Shown here in pieces: positions 45,346 to 58,425 of a DNA stretch of 64,000 bases. Source of the DNA: Notospermus geniculatus. Its lineage: Eukaryota > Nemertea > Pilidiophora > Heteronemertea > Lineidae. The translations under genes were made by a program, and so were the position numbers. The stretch is from positions 50,400 to 114,399 of the forward strand of contig NMRB01001185.1 in the NCBI GenBank assembly GCA_002633025.1. The letters are read 5' to 3'. A model generated the notes under the pieces. That model saw only the letters and a program-made list of their open reading frames with translations. It was not told the DNA's origin and did not search any database. The number at the start of each line of letters is the position of its first letter. The stretch's first letter is position 1.

Positions 45346-45490
45346 AACCAACCGATGTACAAATGTCATCTCCTAGACTAATCCGAGACTTCACGTAGCT
45401 GTTCCCAGAGCCAGAATACTGAGTAACCCTGGTGATCTAACCATTGGATTCTCTCAAACAACCGTTAATGCTAATCGTAAAAAGACCGCA

Positions 45491-46453
45491 TCACGTCCTG
45501 TGATTAAGTCTTACAGTTACATGGTCCCTACGTGATGTCTTGTGCACCGCTTTGTCGGCAAGCGAGAGACGGCTTGTCGTGCCCAACCAATGCCAATTGT
45601 AGCAGGACAATCCCATTTCCGATTGGTGACTGAATATCCTCATACCTGCGATTGAAAAACCATCGAGCTTTTTCCAACGCGTCTTCGCTCCGATATCAAG
45701 AGAAAGCCCGATTCTCCGCCTGCTGAAGTAACGCGACAGAATCACGGCTAATTTACTTGCCGTTCCTAGAGTGTCTTTACATGAAACCCTGCTGCTGCCA
45801 GTCGGTTACAGCCCGTTCGTAATTCATGTTCTATAAAACTCATGCTGCAACCAGTTGGTTACACTCCGTTGTTAATTCATGTGATCTAAGGTTGTTTGCT
45901 TGTCTCTACGACAGGCTAACTTCATTTCGATGAAATGAATTCGGTTTCCGTGGAATCATACTTTTAGGGTGGGATGATTTCGTTTGTTGATTAACAATTA
46001 TGATCTGCAGTCGGTGGTAAACATATGATGATGGCGATGAGTATGAGAGAGATGCTGATCAACATTTTGAGAATATGGTGATCCAAAGTTGCATTGAATC
46101 TTTCTTGATACAAGCAACCTCCGAATACACGAGTTGTGGGATTTCGGTTTCTTCGTCTTTCTTTTGTTGCCGCTACTACCCAGTCAAAAATTTTGTGCCT
46201 GTCATGTCGTCTAACCCAAGGACTGCTGGTCCGTTGTCAGTGCTTGTTGGTGCTGCCGTCGTGGTCCACCTTGAAATACCAAGACTGACTGACGGTCACT
46301 TCGCCTTTGGACGACGCTCCCCAGTACTTTGAAGAACCACGACCAACGGTAATTTTGCATTTGGACGACGCTCCACTCAGAATGAGGTTCTAAGACATAA
46401 CGATATGAACCCTTGATGGTTAACGAAGTCGAGGTCGTCAGGTTGCCAGCATT
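45491..46453. other. Intronic stretch without a recognised element
   Basis: Nothing recognised. Confidence 0.35.
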
Positions 46454-46584
46454 ATAGAGTTTTGGCAAAGCACCCGAAACGCCAACGCGAACGTCTATCC
46501 TTTTGTTCGATCCTCTCTTCGTGGCATCGAACAATGGGTTTGGCGTTCATGTTGGCGTTTCGGCGGCTTTGTGAAAACTCCCTA
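46454..46584 (+). mobile_element. MITE family A, copy 2 (131 bp foldback)
   Basis: It matches the reverse complement of 14122-14249 throughout: GAGTTTTGGCAAAG start, CGAAACGCCAACGCGAACG, the central TTGTTCGAT/ATCGAACAA, and the GAAAACTCCCTA end. The two copies differ at roughly one base in eight. Confidence 0.75.
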
Positions 46585-49277
46585 AACACAAAGTTATACT
46601 CGAATGTTCACTTGCTGATTCGTCATTTTGCGATTTGAACGAATCGGTCGTCAATTCACCTCACAATCGAAAGTCTTTTTCAAATTCTATTCAATATCGT
46701 TTTTCCCCTTGCATCCTTGTCTTCAATCTTTCTCATATCACCCGACACTGTCGAGAAATTCACCATTAATCCCTTGTGTATCACACGCTGGGATTCCATC
46801 GCCGGCTCTCGTCTTTAGCACTCACAAACCACAATGCAACGTCTCCTTTCTTCTTATCGCATTTTCACTATCCCGAAGAAACCCGACCCGCGCCATTTAA
46901 TTCTCGAGTTACGTTCTGAAAGCCTGAATGGCGGATTGATAGGAACTCATTTCGAGGTAGGTACTCCCGATGCCGGGGCTGATCAGCTCAGGTGGTTGTG
47001 CAGCGCTGTAGAAGGAGCAATCATCAAGAAGAACCCTTTCTGGATGAACCTAATCGGCCATCATTCACTTTACACCTTGCTCGGCTGGAAGGGGTTGGTA
47101 GGAGTTTTGTCGCTGGGGCACCAAGTGCAGTATGACGTTGGCAGTAAAACTTCAGCCAACACCAACGTTGACCTCCGCTCATATCCTGGTTGTTCCGTGA
47201 TGGAAGCTCACCGCGGTACATCACCCTTACCAAACGGACAAGTGGAAGCTTTATCACCTGGCTCCCAATACCGGCCCTTGTCCCTCCAATCGTCAATCGG
47301 ATATGTTAGTTGCTCTAGCAACGGCCCGCGTCATTCGACACGCGCCAGAGGGCAATGATTCGAGTAGGACAAGCGCATCCTTGATGTAAGAAATTTGCGC
47401 CAATCCATATTTCCGCTGATGGAAAGAGTTCCGTCGACTAGAGGAAGTGGAGTGTGGCTCAAAGTAAGACCAAATGTCCTTTGAATATGAACAACTCGAG
47501 GTGAGTCACGCCAGCACTTGTCCTAATAGAAAAGTAGGGATGGAAGTTGGCTGTTTTGGCTTCAGCATCACTGGTCAGCATCATCCTCATCCGGCTGGGT
47601 TTCCATTTCCACGAAATACACCTACCATTTTCAAATCTTGCATATTCTCCTCCTCATGGTCGTAAAGGATTGTGTTGCGGAGTTGACAACCGCATGAAAA
47701 AGATCCCAGAGAATGCTGGAAAGGCTGCTTTATCTAACTCTCTGGCGCCACATCCGTTGTCCAGCGGCACCTCTCCCATATTTTCAACATCTTCCTTCGT
47801 TACATTGTTGTTCAATTAAGAAACAAAATAGTGAAGTCGTGCAAGTAAATGTAGTTTGGTCGGCCATCTTTAATCCAGTCTTGCAGCGGTCTCAAGGTCA
47901 CTTTGATTGACTTTCTCACCTTCCGTGAAGTGAACTCCATGGAGAGCGTCGGTGATGTCAACAAGGCAGCCGTCATTGACAATTTTATGATCCCGTTATC
48001 GTCTGCTTGGCCACTGCGCGCATGCGCGACCAATCTAGGACCGATCACTCCTTGAACGCCATCAATTCATGTCTTAGGAGACTCCAGCCATCTAACAACC
48101 GACACCGCCGTCCTCAATCCCGCTGAATCCATGGAAACAATTTGCCTCTATGATACCCCATCAAACGTTCGCATGTCCAACCCTATTTTTCAAGGGTTAT
48201 TTCCTTATCGTAAGACGAGGAGGCTTTGAACCGAACACGCAGCTGCTGGATGGCGTCGTCAAACCAGTTCTCTGATCTCGAGTTGTCCCACTGCGAAATT
48301 TTCACCGCTTCACTTGCAGTTCAGATTTTTCTCTGGCGATCAGTAAAGCAATGCTTTTAAAGGTTGCCGGGTTCACCTTTTAAGTGCAACCACGGAATAA
48401 TGGAGGTCTTCATCTTTCTGACTTGGTGATCGTCGAACGGACAGGTACGGCGCCGTATATGGTATGATTCCCGGGGAGTCGGACTTGGGTATCAGTCATC
48501 GTGACTGTTCTGACAGAGCGATCCACTTTTGTCTATGACGCGGTCTGCTTGTCTGCTGACCGCGTCACAAACCTCAAAAGTCGGCCATTATCCGGCGACT
48601 TCTTGGATCCACAACGAAATTGAATGACTGCAGCAGAAAATCTCGTGAACTGAAACTCACTTTTAATCTGTAGGCTTCATAAGTGATTTCTTGAGTAGTT
48701 CGTTTCTTGTCCCGCTGCACGCAAAGATTGCATGTAAGCCATGCCTCAGATCTTTGTAGGAATCCTTGATTCCTGTTCTCGTGACGGTCTATAAGGTTGT
48801 CATCTTGGAGGCCGCTGTGCAGGCCGATGGAACTGTAACAAGAGGTGCTGTTGTGATAGCGTGCTTGCTGCCGCTGGCTGGTCGGCCATTCCTGAAGGGT
48901 TTGTACTGCGAAAGAAGGGGTTTGAAGCACAAATGGACGAACTAACGACAGGTATACATGTACATGGAAGTCCTCAATACACAGCCCATGCATTGTCGAC
49001 GGACTTGGATTCGAGGGCGACTGGGTAGGTCGGCCATTGGTCGGCGATATTGAACAGAATGGTTTGATAATGAGTCTTTTGGTGGGGGTTGAACGGCCAC
49101 CGCGAGCGATGTTTCTGTTTCACAGGTGGCAGCACTGTAGGAGCAATGAACTCCTTCAAGTCCTGCTGGAATGTGGTGGTTCTCTCTTGGAGAGGTCTTT
49201 TGGGTGTCTGGCATCGGTCGTAAGACAGGACCTGCATGATTACTACTTCTGTCGGCTCGGGTCGGAGGCATCGTGAC
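46585..49277. other. Intronic stretch without a supported gene
   Basis: The 174-codon frame at 46834-47358 has no recognisable features. No clear repeats were seen. Confidence 0.35.
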
Positions 49278-49280
49278 ACT

Positions 49281-49342
49281 CTAGATGGCAGCACATGTCT
49301 CCTTATGGACATCATCTTTACCAATTCGGTGCTGCCATCTAC
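49281..49342. repeat. Hairpin with TAGATGGCAGCAC ends
   Basis: TAGATGGCAGCAC at the left and GGTGCTGCCATCTA at the right, 62 bp overall. It belongs to the same motif group as 17514-17555 and 51596-51657. Confidence 0.6.
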
Positions 49343-51028
49343 AAAAATGGCTTCTCCCTGAGATTACAGTGCAGAGTGTGTTGTCGAGCAGATCGCTCTC
49401 CAGTGATAACCTCCCCAAGTTTACCAAAGGTTGCCGACCCTGTACGGAGGTTGGTCGGGAACAAGAGCGTTACTGAGTAAGCTTTCTTTATTCAGTGCTA
49501 TGACGTATGTTTGTGAAATTCATCGGTTTTATTTCATCCAGTCTCATCACCCAAGGGAACGAGGATAAAGTGACTAGTACGATGCATCTTTGAAATGTGC
49601 AGACCACCTCGTCGTCTGCGCATTGGCGAAAGAAAATCACCACGTATGCATTTGGTTGACTAGAACACTACTGGATCGTTGTACCAGTAACCATGCTGTG
49701 ATCAGGTCCAAGTTAGGATGGAACGGACCTCCTATAGGATGTAGAACATGAAACATCATGATGGGGAGAGTCTCTTCCATTAACAACTTCCGACAACTTT
49801 CATTTCACCGTCACATCGTAGCCAGCTTGTTGATTTCTTCAAATGGGTTTGACTAATTGAATTGTGGTTTAGATTACATATTTCAATTTTATTCATCGGT
49901 TGTCAGCTATTTTAAACCAATAATTGCGATTTTCGGGCACCGACGCCTTGTCACGAGCATGAATCAAGAGTTAAGCCGGTGACAGACTGGGCGTGTGCGA
50001 CGCGTCGTGCAGGCGTTCCGCCAATTGGATTCTTTGGTAGGTTTTTCGGTCCGCGTTAACGGCCTCCCTGATTGGTTGAACGCTTTCCCGACCTGTTGCT
50101 TACGCGCCAGTCTGTCACCGCCTTTAGTTCGTTCAGAAAGCGAAACGTTAGTTGGTTTATCCGAGCTACAATGCAACATTCCGCTGATGACTTTTACGCG
50201 ATTTGTTCCATCAAGGCATCACTCAGCGTCCGGAGGATCACAGAACCACGCCACCAAGCCGTCCTGCCCGCGGCAATCCTAGACCATCCTTGCCGTTTTA
50301 AACCACTCTTTTTGCACCAATACGGTTTCGTAGAGCGCCAAAGGCTGATTACCTTTCGCACACCTTATTCAGTGAGGTCTTCTGTTAGAAACCCGAGACA
50401 GAGTCGGCAAGTTCTCGTCATCTCACCAAGGTTTGTGTTGGCACAGCAATCCGAAACACCGGAAAGCACTTTGGTAGCTTCCCTGCTGTATAGGCCAGTC
50501 CCGTGTTCTGTGAAAAACAATGCCATTCCTTGCTAAACCTTGACGTCCTAAGGGTATATCTCCACCGGAGATGCTGTATAAGAGTGGGACGTCTGAGTCA
50601 GGAGCTTAGCAGTCGGCAGACGAGAGAACACAAAGGAACCGGCTTTCATCCTTGGAGCAGGTCATTGAGATGAGATGCTGGTCACTGTCTGATGTAGGTG
50701 TTACTCCTTAGCTAATGGCCTCTCGTCCAGTCCCGAGATAATTGTGAAAGTGGGTTTCATACAAGGTGCATCAGGAGGTCATCACTTCCTGGTGTAGATG
50801 GATTAGGCTGGTGCCTTTCTAAGAGAATTCCTTATGAAATGAATGCTTGGGTCAGTGGTTAGGTTTTTATGAAGGTCAATAATATGATATCTTCTTCTTC
50901 CTTGTACAATATTAATGTAGATCAGGGTGCCGCGCACGCATTTTTATCGGCAAGTAGGGACAGTAATGTTGTTAAAGGCGGGGACACTGAAATCGCCAAA
51001 TGTGACGTTGATTCTCGCGAGAGAGCTC
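49343..51028. other. Intronic stretch without a supported gene
   Basis: Overlapping short open frames (for example 50072-50536) with no recognisable content. Confidence 0.35.
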
Positions 51029-51124
51029 CTGCGCGACGAAAAGATTGGTAACACAATCCTCCGCTAGGTGGGTTTATGAACCCATCTAGCGGAGGATCGT
51101 GGTACCAATCTACGAAGGCGCTGA
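51029..51124. mobile_element. 96-bp foldback element
   Basis: Arms contain AGATTGGTA, ATCCTCCGCTAG and GTGGGTT in order, with their complements on the other side of a TATG centre. Pairing extends weakly to GCGC at each end. Confidence 0.65.
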
Positions 51125-51595
51125 AATTAATGCTTGGGTTGGTCGGTCTGTTTCCTGAGGCCCATTCCTATCTCTCCCTCGGTTCACTGATCTGCATGGC
51201 TGTCAAAAGTTAGTAATTAGTCACGGGAATGATGAGGTTCCCTAAACCATAAAATTCGGTAGATATCTTCGTGATTTTGAAGAAGAAAACTTAAAATCTG
51301 TTTGTTCTTTTTTCAAATCGTCACCGACGCTGAAGATTAATCAAATTTTGTCCTCGTTGTCTGCTCCAGGTATGATGTCATGAGGGGCTTCGTAAGATAA
51401 CCGAGACTTTACAAGTTGCTTGCTGAGAACCTTTCAAAAGCACACCATTAGTTACCTATAATGTACCTGGTGTCTGGTTTGTACCCCACACGGTCCGGTC
51501 CTACCGGCGTCACCGCGCGTCGTCATTACAAGGCACCTTCCGAGGAGCGGCGGATTTGAATACTGTAAAGTCCCTCGACTGTCGTCACCACATTA
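51125..51595. other. Intronic stretch without a recognised element
   Basis: Nothing recognised. Confidence 0.35.
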
Positions 51596-51657
51596 AAGAT
51601 GGCAGCACTGTCGGAATTATAGATTAGTCATGCAAAGACCTGTGGCGCCATCTGAAT
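51596..51657. repeat. Inverted AGATGGC/GCCATCT pair
   Basis: AAGATGGCAGCACTGTC at left and CCTGTGGCGCCATCTGA at right. Both parts are close to the sequence at 17514-17555. Confidence 0.5.
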
Positions 51658-52848
51658 TCTGTTGCTGCCACTCGCGAGACTTGGGTACTGGCGCAGTGGA
51701 CATGATGGACACATTGACCCATTGTGATTCTTGTCCAAACAGGGACATTCCCACAAGTCGAATTTGTAGAGGTGCTGAGTTGTTGTGGTGTAGCCGCCTT
51801 GTTGTGTCATTGGCGTCAACCTGTCCTCCTTATTTGACAGAGAGCGCATCCAAAGTCGTTAGCGGAGGAGTCTGCCTGTACCAGCACTGAGCAAACACGT
51901 CTTTGCCGCTACTTTCTCATCCCGCCCAAGTCACTTTAATGTGTTTTCCTAATATGGGCCGAGAGTTAATCACATCACCTTCACACGAGCCTCACTCCGG
52001 CTGTCGATCAGAAACGCTGCGACAAACAACCCACAGAATACTTTTATCGGGAGTTCGACGGCAAATTGCTCGGCCGTTCGGTTACCATGGCAACAGAATA
52101 AACCTGCTGGATTCCTACCTGGAATCAGGGGGTTTCGGAAACTGATGATAAGAACCGAAATGCATCTGACCCGATTTCCATTATAGAAAACTAAACGGAC
52201 TAATCATCCTGGATGAGAGAGGACACCTCATTGTGAATTTATCTTCCGCACGGGTCGTGTCACAGACGCGGGGCTGAGTTCACACACCCGCCTGGTGCCG
52301 AGGGTTGTTTGCTAGACTCGCGAGGGACTCAAACCGGTGACTCACAGGTACACCGGTATAAAACTTTACACCAGGACTTGCTCTCCAGGAAGAAAGCGAC
52401 GAGCATGCGATATTGAACTGAATGGAAGAGTTTGAGGTACGTGATTGGCTGTCCGCATTCACCGTCCCGTAATTGCCGCAGCCCGTCCTGCCCCGGCCTC
52501 ATACACCATCATTATTACGTCTTAATTGTCATCAGACCGCTAATGAGCGACCGAGGCTGGATCCTGAGAGAGAAGCAAGCTTCAAATGATGAGCTCTACC
52601 CGATCGATAACCACCACAACCGAGTACGACGCAGGTAGGGCGGATACCGGCAGGTTTTTTGCACATCATTTATGGAACATCCTCTCTCTTATTCGCTAAG
52701 ATTTTTCGCTCCAAGGACCACAGTTTTGAACCGAAGGTGAATAGGTGACTCACCGCGTAAGGGCCAATCAGGAACCCGTATAACTTTTTATCCCGACAGG
52801 GCGGCGCTGTGCGCGGTTGTACCGAAGACGTCAAAAACAGAGCAAAGC
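51658..52848. other. Intronic stretch without a supported gene
   Basis: Nothing beyond short open frames. Confidence 0.35.
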
Positions 52849-52876
52849 AACGTCATGACGTTGCGTCATGACGTCC
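52849..52876. repeat. Clustered CGTCATGACG palindromes
   Basis: AACGTCATGACGTT (14-bp perfect palindrome) is followed one base later by CGTCATGACGTCC, giving overlapping TGACG half-sites like CRE/ATF sites. Function is unknown. Confidence 0.5.
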
Positions 52877-52965
52877 TTGACGCAGTGCAACACGGACGAG
52901 ACGTCGAAAAAAGGTACAACCGCTCACAGCGCCAGCGTAGCGGTAGTTCTGCGGGTTTTTCATCG

Positions 52966-53070
52966 TACTTCCTCGCCGACCATGCGGAACGGAAAATGCT
53001 TTGTGATTTCTCGCCGCGCTGGTTTCAAACAAAAGCATTTTCGTTCCACCTACTGGTCGGCGAGGAAGTA
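52966..53070. mobile_element. 105-bp foldback element (TACTTCCTCGCCGACCA ends)
   Basis: A perfect 17-bp terminal pair continues inward as imperfect pairing of GCGGAACGGAAAATGCTTTG with its near complement. Confidence 0.75.
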
Positions 53071-56000
53071 TGAATTAGCCTTAATGCTTTTACAAATCAA
53101 GGCATTTGTTCGGGTCGTCTTTACTTGTTCCTTTCAGTGGGGCGGAAAGGAAAGTATTTAAGTATAAGTGAGTGTGTTTTGGGGAGATGAAGGCCCTCAA
53201 CACTGTGATGAACTGGGCATAAAGACAAAACACTTTCCCTCCACGCTTCAAACGCCGCCAGTTACAGCCCTGAAAACATAAGAGAATGTATTAGGGGCAT
53301 GTAATCCCCGGGGCTTCTATAACCAGCTACCACCTTCATCTGCTACACAGATTCTATCAGTCGCGCTTAATTCATTATCAACACGCGCCGTCTATTCATA
53401 GCCTGGTGGTTACAACAATATGTTTGTAGTTAGGCCCCGGGCGGTTGTCGCCAGGCCACGCCCAGCCCATCGTCAGCGAAGGAGAATACAGCGGGACAGA
53501 ACTATCATTGTGGAAACGCGTTGTTAGCGCGCTTCGGATTGTCTTCTCTGTCAGACTCTGAGATAGAAGAAAGTGGCCTCACTAATGGATTGATGCTGGA
53601 TGTCTTGTAATTAAGATGTGGACCATTAATAGATGCGGAGAGAAATGCCAGAATGACAGAGGTTAATGCTAGCGGTGAAATGAATTTGGCACGAGTCCTT
53701 TACAATCCTTAAAAATATCTTTCTGTGACTTTTACATTAATAGGCCTACTGTAGGGGACTCAGGCACATCCCTCCGTGCGTGACCCCGCCCAAAAATTCA
53801 GCATAATTCGGTTAGTGTACATGTAGGCATTCGGGGACAACCATTCCTTTCAGTGAAATCGCAGTACATTCATTGTGCTTCACTTCGTTATTACGACTGA
53901 CTTGGATTTTTTTCCGCATCAACCTCAAGGTGCGGAAGTGTGTGGGGGGGGGGGCGATGGCTGGAGCCGAGGTTGGGGTATATACATCTTTCTTCACGGA
54001 CTTATTGACTGGAAGATATGGCCGGGTATTCTAGGGTTAAATTTCCCACGGGGGTCGGGACAGCATGCTAAACTATCGGAACCTAATCAGAACTAGACAT
54101 TATCGGAATACATAGTGTATCTGTAAATTATCAATAATTTGTCAAATCAATAAACACGAGAATGTTCAATGTCGGTGAAGAGACCCGGGTCGAATATCGT
54201 CTCTAGGACGACATTGTATTTCATCCCGTAACAACTCTCTACCCCCGGGGCATCACCAAGCAAAATAAGCGTGATCATCGCTTCATGCAAACAGGAAGCT
54301 TTGTGTATGAAACTACGAAACTAATCATATGGTTTGAATTTCAATGTACGAGGTAATTTCAGGAAAATGGTTATACCATGATCAGGTCTCTGCCAGTAAA
54401 GGTTGAATTCACACACTATTCTTGGTCATGTTGGTGGTGCTGCCGCCTACTTTTCTGGCCTGCATGATGGTTCACGTCGCCACTAGACCCCGGAGCGCCA
54501 CCGGCCAAACAGTAACTAGATTCGGCATCCGAGAGGACTGCTGCCCAGAGCGGCCAAAGAATGAGCGAAACCGTCCGACGACACAGGGCTATTACCATAA
54601 TATTTGCCCTAAATGACTGCGACAGGACGAAATCCACTTTGATGGAGACGAAATGTGATTGGTCGAGCAAGATTGGGCTGACCAATCAGATTGTTCGATC
54701 CTACAAGGTGACCCGAAGGTACACATTCGCTGATTGAATAGTTCAAGTGAGATAGGACAAAGCCGGGGGAGACTTCACCCAGCCCAATCGTATTCTGTTG
54801 TAGGGACTATTTGCCCCCAACCAAGAGCTTCACTTACACCAATCAGAAAAGGTCATACCCAGGTTCGTCATACATCCGATCCATACTCTGCCAATTCATG
54901 TCCGTTTTCTGTTATTTTCTCTCAAAGCTGTTGTCTATCCCTTGTTTTCGCATCGGTCGACTCAGATTTGCAGTTAGCATTACCTTTGTGCATTTCAGCA
55001 CCGCGAGAATATAATGACCCTTGAACATAAAATGGTTTCTATCACACGGTGGCATCTGCAACGCACCACAATGAGAGTTTTATACCTTGGAACTGAAACC
55101 AAGATGTCAATATTGACTCCAACTAGGCCTGTATACAAGCATTCACCAGAAGAAGAAGCTTTTCGTTAGTCAAATATTTCTGTCGTCTCAACATTTCTTA
55201 TCCATTTCTTGAATCCCGTACCTAGATCTACATTTGTTTCTTTTTGGTGAAGAACTCCAGAATAATGTCCAAACATTGAATCTGTGCTCAAGTTACTTGT
55301 CTACTTGCAGAGTCAAAGTTTGTTTGATAGCTAGTCTGGTAAACGGTCGCCATGTTTCCCGGGCTTGGTGCATGAGCTCCGTTCTGTGTGAAGTAATCGG
55401 GCGTCGAGGCCTGGGGCTCCGATCATCGGCTTCCTTCATAAATCAATAGTCAGCCTCACGATCTTACCGCCAGACCTGGCAACAACAATAACATGACATT
55501 GATCGTCTGTTGATAGACTCGCTTTGGAATTGTTACGGCTGCTGTAACCCGGAAAAGGAGCAGACGAGAGGGTGATGACGCGGCCGCGGGGAGACTTAGC
55601 TGAGGCTGGTCTGGAGAACAAAGCTACGTATATCGATAGAAACAACAACAACAAAAATGACATTTGAAGTGATACGTTGCATCACAATTTTGTGTCAGTG
55701 GTCAGGTCGGATGACGCAACATTTGAAAGCGAAATCTGAAACGTTCTGGTTGAATCTGGCATCCAGGGGCCACCTGCTTCATGGATCCGAGGTCGCATTT
55801 AACGGTATCGGTGAGATTTTGATGAGTGCCCTCTAGCGTCTGGAGTTGCTCAGGTTACCAGAGCATCCAGGCCCTTCTGACTCGTTATTCTCTGTTTTCG
55901 TAAATGACTCCGATTTTTGCAGCGATCCCAATGACGAAGAACGAAAAACAATGCAAATAATTGGAATTTTTACCAAAACATTAGTAGCAGACGATGCTCT

Positions 56001-57932
56001 CGGTATGTATACAGTCGTTAGGGAGGATGCTGCAGGCGCCAGTAGCCATTCCTAATCGATAGGACTGTGTAACAAATGGAATTAAAGCCATACTGATGCG
56101 CTAATTACTTAATTCTAGAACCATCCATCTACATGATTGTGTTTCACTTTACCCACCATCAAAGTGCCAAGCCAAACGACCGGAACATTCTTAATTTTAG
56201 ATTTTCCTTTGGTAATTTCTGGGATTTCGTTTGCTGATTACATGACATCAAAAGTAGATTTCTCAAGACATCTATTAGCTTGACAAAATATTACAATGTT
56301 CAAGGCACTGAGCTAAAAAAAGTGACCTAACGAAGAATCAACCAATCAGAACGCGTATTTCATCTGCTGACGTCTAGGTTTACTTTTGTAAGAACTGCTT
56401 CCACTGGCTGTAAAAGCTTGCCATTTGTAACGAGTTTTTCCTATGGCTGTTCATCTCCGGCCTTGACCAATCATGATCAAGCCCAATCTTTCATCCGCCA
56501 ATACCTTTTGTTTTTGTTGCAACTCCTTCCCATGACCGCTTGTCTGTTTCATGTATGTACAAACCCTGATCAGTCAAAGCGATAGCCCAGAGGCACATCC
56601 TGTCCCAGTGGGCGCGGAAAGGTGAGATCTGCTAAATTGAAATGTATCACTCGGATAATTGAAGCTCTGACACCTTCTGTTAGCAGGCAATAGTAAGATA
56701 GACTGCAACAGAAGCTGCTCCCTCAAGGCGACGGCAGCAATGGCCGCCGATGGTCGTCTGCTTTTACCGTTTGTGTTTCTTGATGAAAACTCGATTAATC
56801 AGTCGAATTCGTAAACCGTCCGTCGGGGGCACTTCAGTCGCTTGATAACCGTTGAAATATGTCGTGGTGCGTTTGAATAAAAGGCGTTTTGCCGCTTATT
56901 TTGTGTGGAACTGTCACGGCTGTAGTGGATTCATCAGATGTCCCAGCCCGTTATCGTCTGCGCAGAACTGTCATCGTATACTTTCCTGTTCAGAATGGAG
57001 AAGATCGTCTCGCGCTAACGTTAACGCCATCAAAAATAGATGACGCCATTGATGACTTTCATTGAAGACAAAATGAAAAAGGCGTTCACGTTCGTGTTCC
57101 CGTCAGCGTGGGACGATCTCTCTAGGATTCCCCATTATCCCATAAGACGCCACTTGAGTATGAAACTCATCGTTTCTTTTTCTTTTCTCTTTACAGATAA
57201 TGAAAGGGAAATTAATAAGAGTGGTAAGTTATTTCAAAATAATCCGCTAAAAGTGTTTCTTCGCAAAATGTTTCTACGACCTAAAGATAGGCCTAGTGGT
57301 GTGCGTGTTGTTGGTTTTGTACGCCTCGCTCCTGATTCGGCCATGGCGCCTCATTGGAGTAAAGCAACGCTAAATGTCGCCGAGTGCGAGATCTCACTCT
57401 GCGAGAGTTGGTTTCCAATGTCCCGGATGTGGGCGTCTCCCCCGGGGCCACGGATGTGAGGTCGGATATTGCTGCAGGGTTGAAGAGATCAGTTAATCAA
57501 GCCAATTAGGCCGCATGTGGAGGAGAGGTATTGTACACACCTGGGTGTGCCGTTAACTCACACAATTCTGGTTACGGCGTCCTAAAAAAGATTCGCGATG
57601 TTCATCTAATGTCGGCTTTTCATGAAAATTTCAAGAACCCTAACCATAACCTTTAACAATGCATGGGTTGTGTGTAGGACTTCCATTCCTGGGATTTCTC
57701 CGCTTGTAGGACATCGGTCCAGTTTCCCTCCAAACTATGTTGAACTATAATTGTGAGTGGCCTCGTCTGTGCATGGTTCGCTTTTCAAGACCAGCAACCG
57801 GACGAACACAGAGAAAAACATCAGTTCCGTCATTTCTCCAAGTTAGCCACGCCCAATGGTGAGTAAATGAAAGGGCCCGAACCCCTTGGCAGCCTGGCCT
57901 ATCCCTGGAAGTTTGCTTGATAGTGAATCACC
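53071..57932. other. Intronic stretch without a supported gene
   Basis: It contains a G-run near 53943 and short frames only (for example 57040-57459). No foldback or tandem structure was recognised in this 4.9 kb. Confidence 0.35.
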
Positions 57933-58241
57933 ATGGATACAAGCGATGCTGAGAGAAGCCCGGAGCGGGCAAACCTACCACGCTGGATGTATCGATCGAG
58001 AAGAAGACGGCACAAAACACAATTTTTCCACCTGACTGACTTCATGAAGAGGCGAAAACTACGCTTGGCCGGACAGGGAGCTTGTTTTGTGACCATTTCA
58101 GATGGTAGAGAGGCGTCTTTGTACGCCGGGATTATCGCGAGAACTGACAAACGTGTATGGAAGACCTATAAAGTAAAATCTGCCTTCAATGGATTCCCTG
58201 ACTCATCGTCTGCTGGCGAAGATGATGAAGAACACGGATGA
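57933..58241 (+). CDS. Small open frame of 102 codons, possibly MADS-like
   Basis: The start has a strong translation context (CACCATGG). The protein is basic in its first half (RSRRRRHK, then FMKRRKLRLAG), followed by GACFVTISDG and SLYAG, and ends in an acidic tail. The order of a basic helix-like segment followed by GA-x-x-V-TI and a Y-containing strand loosely resembles residues 127-165 of the MADS-PHD protein at 8378-10097. The similarity needs a gap and the KRK signature is missing. No introns or known family are evident. It could be an unrelated small gene, a retrocopy remnant or chance. Confidence 0.3.
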   Translation: MDTSDAERSPERANLPRWMYRSRRRRHKTQFFHLTDFMKRRKLRLAGQGACFVTISDGREASLYAGIIARTDKRVWKTYKVKSAFNGFPDSSSAGEDDEEHG

Positions 58242-58425
58242 AAAACTTACGTCCGGATGGCTATTGAACCAGTGGATTATCTACCGAGGAAGCATCTCTG
58301 GTTCTGAGGCTGATGAGAATGGATGGGCCATCTCCTCTCATCCTCACTCTCTCCTAATTAATTTTTGATGGAGCTAGCGGTCAAAGGTGTCACACCTTGC
58401 CGTGTTCGTCACCTTTACTATCCGT

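Larger units (their letters stand above)
42755..45490. repeat. Head-to-tail duplication, 1.3-kb and 1.43-kb copies
   Basis: Copy 1 (42755-44060) and copy 2 (44061-45490) adjoin directly; both begin CCATTCACTCTCTTCACGAT and end CGTAAAAAGACCGCA. Copy 2 carries about 136 bp extra (44555-44690), and small differences are scattered. Paired open frames in both copies (for example 42959-43177 and 44266-44484, minus) reflect the duplication and are not evidence for a gene. Confidence 0.9.

Noticed and set aside
46834-47358. 174-codon open frame
   Set aside because: No domain, splice context or protein-like conservation pattern was seen; plausible by chance.
17514-51657. CTCF insulator sites at AGATGGCAGC motifs
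   Set aside because: Only the core of the CTCF consensus matches and the flanks do not; the paired arrangement fits foldback elements equally well.
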